The notes under the pieces are model-generated. The model ran no database searches and was not told the origin of the DNA. It saw nothing but the letters and a program-made list of their open reading frames with translations. A stretch of DNA of 64,000 bases from Clavaria fumosa (taxonomy: Eukaryota > Basidiomycota > Agaricomycetes > Agaricales > Clavariaceae). Positions 32,161 through 41,575 of this stretch are shown piece by piece. A program made the translations under genes and the position numbers. The stretch is taken from contig OX637806.1 in the NCBI GenBank assembly GCA_951802425.1, positions 1,054,001 through 1,118,000 of the forward strand, read 5' to 3'. The number at the start of each line of letters is the position of its first letter. Position 1 is the first letter of the stretch.

Positions 32161-34739
32161 CCCTGGTTTGCTGATGACTGCTGGTCACTGCCACTGGTCA
32201 CTGCTGCCACTGTCACTGGTCACTGCCACTGCCACCACTGGTCACTGCTGCCATCACTTGTTGCTGGTCATTGTGGTGTGTTGGACTTCAAAGAAATTCC
32301 AATGTGAGATCACATGATCCCATGTTGAACTTTGTTGAAGTCTGATGCTTGCTTGTTCACACTCTGCCCCTTGCTCCTCCCCATTCTTCCCTTGCTGCCC
32401 ACCATCTCTGATTCTCTATGTTTGGTTGCACTCACTCCCCACCAAACCTGAGGAACCACTAGAGAGTGGCTGCAGCACCCAACAGTGAGTGGTGGTGATG
32501 GCAACAAGCAACAGTGGTGGCAGCGGTGACCAGCAGCAGTGGCACAGCAGCAGCAACAGCCACAGTAGCAGCAATGGTGGGCAGCAGCAACAGTGGCAGC
32601 AGCAACAGTGGTGGTGGTGGCAGTGGCAGTGTCGGCAGTGGGTGGGAATCACCAGGTGCACCCTCCCCCTTAGCTTATTTACAGGGTAACAGATGGCAGC
32701 AGACGATGACAGTGGCAGTGGGTGCAGCAGTGGCAGCAGTGGCAATGACATGGGTGACAACGATGGCTGGCAGTGCCCTCTCTCCCCCTCTCCCTCTCTC
32801 CTTCTCTCCCTCTCCCTCTCTTCTCTCTCTCCCTCTCCCTCTCTCCCTCTCCCTCTCTTCTTTCTCCCCCTCTCTCCCTTCAAGCAATGACAGCAATGGT
32901 GATGGCAGTGGCGGCTGTGACCAGCAACCAATGACAGCAGCGGCAGTGGCAGTGGTGGTATGACCAGTGATGGTGACCAGTGATGGCAGTGGCAGTGACA
33001 GGTGGGAATCACCAGGTGCACCCTCCCCCATAGTTTCATTTCACTATTTACAGGGTAATGGACAGTGGTGGATGATGACAGATGACAATGACAATGGCAA
33101 CAACAATGATGGTGGCAGTGGGTGTGGCAGCAGCAGCAGTGGCAATGGGTGGGAATCACCAGGTGCACCCTCCCCCATTTTCATTTTCATTTTCATTTCA
33201 CTATTTACAGGGTAACAGACAGCAGCAGACAATGACAGATGATGATGGCAACAGCAACAATGACAACAGCAGCAGCAACAACATGGGCGATGACAATGGC
33301 TGGTGGTGCCCCCTCTCCCTCTCTTCTCTCTCCCCCCTCTCCCCCTTCCCCCAAGCAATGATGGCGATGATGACAGCAGCAGTAGCAGCAGTGACCAGCA
33401 ACAGTGGCCTCTTGCTTCCCACATGTCTTCAAACCTGAGGCTCCATGTGGAGTAGTAGCCCTTGTAGTGACTGCAGTGTGAATCTCTCCATATTTTGGTG
33501 ACTGACTCCTGATATCTCCATCTCTGAAGATCAAATGTTGTCTGAATGTGTATCAGCTAGGTTATTAGGATGACAAGCATGTGTTCATGGCAGAGGGGTA
33601 CTCAGACAGTTATGATGCTGTTTTGAGGCTGATTGAGGAGATGAAGGGAAATAAGTATCATTGGGATAAGTTCTGTTCGGCACAAAAGACTTGGGTGCAG
33701 AATGCAGGGTATGTATTTTATTATAATGACCTTCACTGTTCTGGTCTTGTTTTGCCAGAGTCTGAACTGGTTTGAGGAAGAAGCATGGAGATTCTGGAAT
33801 GGCCCTCATTTTGAATTGAATATTACTGCATATACATATGCCTTGTACATACATATGCCTCATACACAGTCCCTTTGAAATTGGAGGCAATTTTCTCTAT
33901 TATTGGTTGGGATATCAATCTAAAAAGTGAGGGTGTGGTGAGCACCTGCAGGTGTGATTGACTATAAGGCCACTATGAAGTGCTATAGAGGGTAGCTGTA
34001 ACTATGTACCACTCTATAGATGATGTGGACACTATAAATTGCTCTAAATTTGAGACCTCTCTAGGGCTGCTATGCTGCTATGATAGCTATAGTGAACCTA
34101 TATAGTACTGAATAGGTAAGTCAGTTTTGCTGATGAATGTTGATATTGTTCCCCCAGTGCAGTTTGGACTAATCTGAGCTAGCAAGGTTCAAGACCACAA
34201 CTAATGCTTACTAAGAAAGTGATGGGAATGAGGATGTGCACATCTGCTTCCCCATTCCCACCATGTCAGCTACCTGTCTTTTCATAAAAAGTGAGCTTTT
34301 CGTGGCAGCATTGTAGTATTTACTTGTCAAATAGCTTGCTGTTGAATTTATACACAGATCTTTGTCTCTACCACCAGTTTTGGTCATGGTTCAACTCACT
34401 GAGGCTGAAGCCTTGCAATGCATGGAACTTCTGTCATGGAACATGGTGTGTGCTGTCAGACATGCAGACCCTCAGCATAACGACCCAGTGTCTGATGATG
34501 AAAATGAGGGCAAACCCCCAGCTGATGTGGATCTGGGCGAAGATGGAGGTGAGGATGACATAAGTGTTTTGCACAGGCTCCTGTTAGAGGCCCTCAGAGC
34601 TGTAATGAGACTTGCAGTGCTAAAGGACCATGAGGTCTTGCCCAGCATGGGTAGTAAGGAAGGTATAAACCTTGGGGATTATGTAATCTGACCCTCAGCC
34701 ACAGGTCATGTGACCTTCCAACAGCTCCTCTTTGGGATG

Positions 34740-35500
34740 GCTTTATGTAAGCAGTCCTAACAGGGCCAACACAAACCAACTTATGGATAGTGTCTAGGCT
34801 GATCCCTCCATAATAACTCATCCACATGAATAGCATGTTGGCCAACATGAACCAGCAAATGGATAGTGTCTAGGCCAATCTTTCCATAATAACTCATCCA
34901 TGTGAATAGCATGTGGGCCAGCATAAGTCATCCAGATGAGTAGCATGTGGGCCAACACAAACCAACTTATGGATAGCATCTAGGCCAATCCCTCCATAAT
35001 AACTCATCCATGTGAATAGCACGTGGGCCACTCTGTAATAATGCTCTGATGTGAATAACATGATGGCAAGCATGAAGTGGATGATGCTATTCACATCATC
35101 ATGCTATTACATAGGGGTTGGCCTTGACACTATCCATAAGCTGATTTATGCCAGCCTTTATGTTACATACATGCAAGGTTTTTTATGGAGGGATGGGCCT
35201 AGATCCTATCCATAATTCAGTCCATGCTGGCCATTATGCTATACACATGGACATTTTATTATGGAGGGATTGGCCTAGATGCTATCCATGTTGGCCCACA
35301 TGCTATTCATGTGGGTGAGTTATTATGGCAGGATTGGTCTAGATGCTATCCATAGCTTGTTTTTTGTTGGCCCACATGCTACTCATGTGGGTGAGTTATT
35401 ATGGAGGGATTAACCTAGATGCTATCCATGAGTTGGATCATGTTGGCCAACACACTATCCACATAGTTGCATTATCATAGAAGTAGAAGGGTTGGTCTAG
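34740..35500. repeat. inverted tandem array (two arms, opposite orientation)
   Basis: The left arm (about 34740-35050) repeats a unit with taactcatccatgtgaatag, catgtgggcca and tggatagtgtctaggccaat, at spacings of roughly 75-110 bp. The right arm (about 35100-35500) repeats the reverse complement: tggcccacatgctattcatg, tgggtgagttattatgg and agatgctatcc. The turn lies near 35060-35100, where gatgtgaataacatgatg faces ctattcacatcatcatgc. Transcripts through it would fold into long hairpins. Confidence 0.8.
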
Positions 35501-36125
35501 ATGCTAAACCATTCATAGTGCTTCTATGCCATTCTGTGTGCCATTTTCCCATTCAGAATTAAACTGCTGTCATGTGCTCAACTCTGTTTCTGTTGTCCCT
35601 CTACACTTCATTTCTTCACTCCTCAGACACTTCAACACTTCATTTCTTCACTCATCACTCCTCACTTTTACATCATGAAGCAGTCAAAATGCAGAACAAA
35701 GATCCTTGTGGAAGAAGTTGAATGGGTTCCCTACACCAACTGATGTGGATTCCAGCACCATAAACCAGAAACTGTGAAAAGAGTTCAAAACAAACCTCCC
35801 TCTGCAAGTCCCTCAAAACACAGCTGCCATGTTTCTCCAATCCCCTCCCCCACATTTCTGGACCAGCCCATGCATGATGGTGTTGCAGAAGAACACATAC
35901 CTGGCTGGAAAACTAAAGTAAGGGAGACCCAATAAATTGAGGACTAGTTAAAGACCCATGGCATTGCCACTTAGCAAAGCACAGAATGATCATCAATAAT
36001 TTATTGATAAAATTATTATTTGAAACACAACAAAACAATTACATATCCAGACATGATTTAACAATAGAATACCTGAAGTTTACTTGTTAGTCTTAGAAAT
36101 ATTTGACAACTTACTGAGCTTCAAG

Positions 36126-36600
36126 TTACTCATATGATCCCAGCCCATATTTCTGGATAGCAGTTTGGGTGTTCCTTTGGTCAGGTGGAAAGATGACTTT
36201 AATTCTTTTACCATTGGTGCACCTGGTTAGTCCAACATAAAGCTGTCCATGGGAGAAGACTGGAGTTCTGAGGTCAAGCGCAACATGTTTAACTGACCAT
36301 ATTGATGGTCATGGCAAATACAAGGCAAACAGGGGATTGGTGATGCCTGAGTTTGATGGGCAATTGCTCATTTGAGGGTTCCAGGATGACCCTTGGAATG
36401 AAGGTGGTCTGACCTGCATGGTCCCCTCCCAGTATGCAACACTCCAGGACATGCTGACTCATCCTTACCAAAATCAAATGGATGCCATTGCAAAGACCAT
36501 TGTAGTGTCCAGATTTCATATGAGCATGAGTGGGCAACCCTTCTTCAAGGCTAAATGAGCCAAAGACAATTCTGAGGATTTGATAGAGTTCAAAAATTCA
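36126..36600 (-). pseudogene. decayed Helitron PIF1-like helicase C-terminus
   Basis: Minus-strand text follows the conserved end of Helitron/PIF1 helicases: LAHLALKKGCPLMLI; then in the next frame LCNGIHLILVRMSQHVLECC, FIPRVILEPSN, LPIKLRHHQSPVCLVFAMTI; then after another shift VKHVALDLRTPVFSHGQLYV and GLTRCTNGKRIKVIFP, stop TAA at 36126-36128. The SxGQS-like motif after AMTIN is damaged at the second shift. At least two frameshifts make it inactive. No Rep domain was found nearby. Confidence 0.7.
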
Positions 36601-36639
36601 ACTGGGTATGGATCAAAGTTTGCATCTGCTTCTCTCTCC

Positions 36640-37300
36640 ACATTGACAGAGTCAGCACTGTGGTAGACCTTCTCCTCCCCTGGAAATTCATGAAAGAGTC
36701 CATAGCTCCAGAGTCTATGAGTGCATTCATCCAGATATTTTTGTGCATGTCCATTGTTATGAGTTTAACCAGTAGGGTGAGCTTGCACTTCTCCCCTTTT
36801 TCTATAGTCCTGGCTAGGGGTTTGTCCCACTCTTCCTCTATGTGCCTTTCCAGTCCCTTTGTTATCAAAACCTTTTCATTTGTATCAATTACATTTCTGC
36901 CTGCCCTGCAAGCAGGGACTAGAAACTTGGGTCCCATTTTGGTACTCAGTTGGACCCATCTAGAAAATCCTGTTTGACCTTTCTTCACCTTGGCTGCATA
37001 CTTTGCTGCTTCCACTTCTTGCTTCTGCTAGATCTCCAAGTGATCCCTCATTGCTGCCACTTCCTCCATCTTTTCATAGTCTGGGCATCCTTGGTTACTC
37101 TGGGTATCCATCTCTGAGCACTTTGTGTCATCATCCAGATCAATGAGTGATCCTGGGTTCTGCATCAGACCTCCTGCTGCTGGCATTTGTTGGGGAGGGG
37201 GCATTCATTGGCATAGTGTCTCAGCTTGTCACAGTTGAAACATTTGATGTTTGCCTTGGAGCCCTTGTTTTGGTCCACTTGCATCAAATCACTGTATCCT
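36640..37300 (-). pseudogene. retroelement gag-like zinc knuckle and protease-like relic
   Basis: On the minus strand a CCHC knuckle CFNCDKLRHYANEC lies at 37201-37242. Downstream come a Lys-rich stretch (AKVKKGQTGFSRWVQ) and an aspartic-protease-like active site, IWMNALIDSGAMDSFMN, with DSG near 36708-36716. The order knuckle then DSG is that of Ty3/Gypsy-type gag-pol proteins. No reverse transcriptase or LTR was recognised, and the frame ends at about 36590, against the Helitron relic on the same strand. Confidence 0.55.
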
Positions 37301-37549
37301 TGGGGTCACCACAGTATTTTGGACACTGGCTCCTGCCTTCTCAAATTCACACTTGCTGAGGCAGAGGCACAATCTATGTGTTGGGTTGCCAAGCTTTTGG
37401 TGGTACCTGTTGTAGGTACCACAGTTTATTCAGGAGGGGCTGCTGTTTTGGCATCAGGTTTGCTGTAAGTGCTGTTTCAAAATATATTACAGAAGCTGAT
37501 TATGGTCTTATAGCACTGCTATCCCCCTCATTGATAATATCAGGGCTGT

Positions 37550-38345
37550 CTTGGGAGGTCAACCACAGCATCCCAACTGGGAACCTGTCCCTACTCAGGC
37601 AGCTTTTCATATGGTTCAAGCCAGGGGCCTGTGTACATTCCACCCAAAGGAATTGTCTCACCGAAGGGGTGAATATGCAGCATTGTCAATGGGTCCTTCA
37701 TATGGTGGAGGACAACAGGTGCCTTGTAACCTGCAGATCTCTGAGCCAACAAGAATTGCTCACTTCAAGCCCTGCTATAAAAAGGATTGCAGGCTTTGCA
37801 TCAAGTATGTGTTTGTATCATGACAAAGTCTATTCTAATCATTCCCTAGGTGTCTTTGCCATATGGGCCCCAAAGCTTTATAGATATTATGAGGAACACC
37901 AAGATGCTCTATTCAAGAATCACCCTACCTTGATGAAGAATTTCCCAAACAGCATATGGACAACCTGCACATTCAACTTTGGTCCCAGGACTGTCACTTT
38001 TGACCAAACTGTGATGTTGCAAATCTGGCTTTTGATTGGTGTGCTGTTACAGCCCTTGGAGACTTCAACCCACAACTTGGTGGACATCTTGTTCTCTGGG
38101 ACCTCAAGACTGTAGTCCAATTTCCACCAGGAGCTACTATCCTCATTCCTTCTGCAACATTTTGACATTCAAATGTGGACATTGCACCAGGTGACACAAG
38201 AATGTCTTTCACTCAATACACAGCTGGTGGTTTATTTTGATGGATGGACTGTAATTTCCAGACTCTTTCAAACTTCAGGAACATCCCATTAATAGTCTTG
38301 CCTATGATGAAGCATCAAAACATAGGTGGAAAATGGGTTTAGGTC
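37550..38345 (+). pseudogene. decayed TET/JBP-type dioxygenase (transposon cargo)
   Basis: Reading across frames gives the fungal TET/JBP-like pattern common next to KDZ transposons in Agaricomycetes. It shows RRGEYAALSMGPSYGGGQQV; IKRIAGFAS joined by an intact intron (37808-37858, GTATGT to CCCTAG) to VFAIWAPKLYRYYEE; SIWTTCTFNFGPRTVTFD; then WCAVTALGDFNPQLGGHLVL, WDLKTVVQFPPGATILIPSA and MSFTQYTAGG. The iron HxD site is damaged: Gln stands in for His and two extra bases shift the frame. In-frame TGA codons at 38163-38165 and 38238-38240 stand where relatives have Arg. The family call is from memory of the pattern. Confidence 0.65.
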
Positions 38346-38582
38346 TCTTTTCTCACTTACATGACCTTGTTAAGTAATATGGATACATACTTCTTGTGCA
38401 AGTCTATAGTCCTTTAAGTGTGGCTATGAGGCATAATAATCAAACCACTGATTTGGTTTTAATTGGTTGTGCTGTATTATGCCTTATTCATGTCTATTAT
38501 TCAACCAAGGGTTCTGCTGATGTTAGTCAGCTTTTCCTAGTCACTTTTGGGTCTTATAATCTAACAAACAATCAGAACTTTA

Positions 38583-39475
38583 CACTCTCCCACCCATTCC
38601 TCAGGAGTCCTCAGGAGTCCTCAGTACTCCTCAGTACTCCTCAGGAGTCCCCCAGGGTCTTCATCCACTCCTCAGGACTCCTCACCCACTCCTCAGGACT
38701 CCTCATTCACTCCTCAGGACTCCTTGCTGCTCCTAGGGACTCCTGAGGAGCAGTAAGGACTCCTGAGGAGCAGTGAGGAGTACCAGGGAGTCCTGAGGAC
38801 TCCTCACTACTCCTTACTACTCCTCACTACTCCTCACTACTCCTCACTACTCCTCACTACTCCTCACCACTCCTTACTACTCCTTCCTCACCACTCCTCA
38901 GGGCTCCTCACTACTCCTCACTACTCCTCAGGACTCCTTACTCTTCCTCAGGACTCCTGAATGGTCCTTGGTCCTCCCTGTCATTCCTCATGGTTCCAAG
39001 GACTTAGTATATAAATGACAAAGCATAGAATGGCATCTGAATGCAATTGATTGCCTTTAGTATGTGCTCCATGTTTTGCATTTGGTCACAAATACAATCT
39101 ATTATGAGAATGACCATTTAGCTTAGTGGTAATGTATATGGCTTGGTTTGTCTGGAGGCATGAGTTCAATTCTGAGAGTTGCCAAAACATTTATGACTCC
39201 TGACTGCTCCTCAGGACTCCTTACTACTCCTCACTACTCCTCACAGAGCACTGAGGACTCCTGACTGAGTTGGGACTCCTGAGGAATAGTGAGGAGTCCT
39301 CACAGCAATTTGGCTGGGAGGAGTCCTGACTGGCTCCTCAGGAGTCCCAACTCACTCCTCAGGAGTCCCAACTCACTCCTCAGGAGTCCTCACTACTCCT
39401 CACCTGCTCCTCACTACTCCTCAGTACTCCTCACTCACTCCTCAGGAGTACTGAGGACTCCTGAGGAATGGGTGG
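38583..39475. repeat. CTCCTCAGGAGT palindromic satellite in two blocks
   Basis: Blocks at about 38583-38970 and 39190-39475 are built of actcctcaggagtcc and cactactcct units. The core ctcctgaggag is an interrupted palindrome, so both orientations occur within each block (cctgaggagcagtgaggag near 38745). The DNA between the blocks (38980-39185) is unique and holds the tRNA-like sequence. Confidence 0.8.
39112..39183 (+). pseudogene. tRNA-like relic (possible SINE head)
   Basis: The stretch contains an A-box-like tagcttagtggtaa and, about 40 bp further, a B-box-like gagttcaattc, which differs from the GTTCGANTC consensus by the change expected from CpG decay. Length and spacing fit a tRNA, but the ends (gacca, gagagttgcc) do not pair into a good acceptor stem. 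It sits between two satellite blocks inside the CpG-poor island. Confidence 0.45.
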
Positions 39476-41511
39476 GTGAGTGTAAAGTTCTCATAATATT
39501 AGGGCACATACCTGGAGTTCACACAAAAGATGTGAGGCTCCAGATACAGTGATGTGAGGGATATTCAAGCAGGTGGTGCACCAACAGGCACCAATTGAAA
39601 TGGAGTTTAAAGTAAATGTACTAGTCTGCAAATGGTTGGATGTTAGCCAAACATGCTAAATGTCCATCAATATTTTAGAGATGAAGAAATGTTAGAAGTG
39701 TGTATCTCCTTTCTCCTGTCTACATAGCCTTTGTGCTGATGATACCAACTGTAGGTAAAACTGCACTACAGATCCTGTGAGTGTACTGTGAAATGAGGAA
39801 CTCATTTTCTGACAATTTGAGCTGCTACTAGGGGATGAATGGACTGATTGCTTTAAGCTGGAGAAAATCAAGCTACCTGGATCACTGTACCTCAGCATTA
39901 CAATGATGACAGGAGAAGTGGTGGACCACCATGAGTAAGTTCTTTGACACCCATCTCATGGTCAAACATATAAGTAATTATGCACACTAATTTCTCTCTG
40001 TTCAGCATCATATCTATCACATCACACACCACAATCCTCTCCTCTGCTGACATGCCACTGAACAAACACAACAAACCCATTTTCACAGTGTCTTTTCCAC
40101 TGCCAATGTCACAGGTTGGCTCAGTCACTGGGCCTGGCACCTGTTGTGGTTGTCATTCTTCCTTGTGGCAGGTTGGTAGGGGTGGAGCCAATGGACAGGT
40201 CATGGATGCAGAGCAGGAGCCTGGTATGGGACACACAGACTCAAGCACAGACATGGTGGTTGGGACAGTGGCAGGACATGGCCTGGTAGTGACAAGGAAG
40301 TATACCAACTACAGGATGAAGATGGGATCTGATGAGTACAAAAATTAAACTACTAACTGTAATTGTTCAGATGTTTCTCAAGTTCATCAGCTGTCCAGAT
40401 GATGAGTCCAGGCCAGAGTTAGTTTCTGAGTTGCCCAAGGCAACCAGGAACTGGTGTGGACATCAGTTGGTGCCTTCTAAGGTACACTCTTTGAGTCTGC
40501 ATCAGATTGTACAATCAAAGTCCAGCTCACCAGACCTAAGCCCAAAGTGCCAGAACCACATATGAAGGTCTAGAGACTGCTGGAGAATACTTTAGTGGCA
40601 CAGGCATGACAAACTGTAGAGGAGTTCATGAAATGAAGATTGAAACCAGCAATCATGCAATAGAAACAAGACACAAGTGAAAGAAACAATATTACAACCC
40701 AACTCAAAACAGATACTGTGGCTGTGAATTTCAGCTACTGTACCTCCCTCTATCAGGGCCACACCACTAGATCTGCTAGTAGACCCATTGCTTGTCTTCT
40801 TACTGGTATTGACCAGCTTATTAGCTCTTGACTACTTGGCATGTCTCTATTACAATTTAACATGGATCTTGTGGTATAAATGACAAACCCATACATGGCA
40901 CAAAGACAGACTGAAAACCTCAATAAAGGCTCAAATCACCCACTCTCATCACACATTGGCAGGGTCCCCCAAGCATAACAAAGGTGGCAGGATCTGGATA
41001 ACTACACACATAACATAGCACAGGTCAACTGTAAATCTATTCAGCTGTAGTGTAGTACAGGTTACAGTAACTGTTAGTCCTTGACTACAATACTCTACAA
41101 GAAAGTATGTCTTGATTTTCTTGACTGTCTTGACCAATTTGTCAAGATGATCAAGATGCTTCAATGTTTGCTGATGCAACCTAAATATATGCATTTTTGA
41201 TGGGATCTAGAATGGCTCCAGATCTGAGGACATTGCACATCATGCATCACAAAATAAGTGTTGTGGAATGGCAGGACGCAGGGTGGTGAGCTGCAAGTTA
41301 GCATCACCACCGCAGCTCATTTGTTAATAATGCATACAGACACTTGCATCAGGTATTCCCACCAATATCCTCCAATTTCATTGGTCATAGGTGGTGTTAC
41401 ACTCAACAAGGGCCTGGAGATGAGAGACTAGAGTACAACATAAACAAATTTCTTGGATGCAATCATACTTCTCCGCTTTTTTCATTTGTTGCCTTTCAAC
41501 AGTGCGAACAC

Positions 41512-41575
41512 GCACAATGCAGCTATATTCCAGAGTGGGTCAGGCACAATGCAGCTATATTCCAGAGTGGGTCAG
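41512..41575. repeat. 32-bp perfect tandem duplication
   Basis: The 32-bp unit at 41512-41543 (gcacaatgcagctatattcc and on to gggtcag) is repeated exactly at 41544-41575. The second copy contains the predicted stop codon (tca at 41572-41574) of the minus-strand hexokinase-like gene. Confidence 0.9.

Larger units (their letters stand above)
31062..33213 (+). repeat. five copies of a module with intron-like ends
   Basis: The block ggtgggaatcaccaggtg, caccctcccc, an optional (ttttcatt)n stretch, then actatttacagggtaa recurs at about 31062-31147, 31253-31330, 32641-32690, 33001-33056 and 33148-33213. Between copies lie CAG/TGG-rich and CT-rich stretches of variable length. Each block begins with CAG/GTGCAC and ends with TTTACAG/GG, which look like a splice donor and acceptor. 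The inner length varies from about 35 to 75 bp, as in fungal introns. Confidence 0.6.
29566..41270. mobile_element. CpG-depleted transposon and repeat island
   Basis: From about 29566 CG dinucleotides almost vanish from unique sequence. In 33540-41270 I notice only a handful (for example near 33679, 34538, 35021, 36277 and 37662). The GC-rich simple arrays at 30.0-33.4 kb keep some. Codon-like relics inside belong to a Helitron helicase, a gag/protease element and a TET/JBP-type dioxygenase, all broken. No terminal repeats bounding a single element were found, so it is a nested or composite island. Loss of CpG fits cytosine methylation and deamination (inference). Stretches not listed separately (29566-30000, 33430-34740, 35500-36126, 39480-41270) hold only motif-free short frames. 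Confidence 0.75.

Noticed and set aside
37147..37468. Plus-strand ORFs opposite the gag relic
   Set aside because: They are antisense to the CCHC knuckle, which explains their openness.
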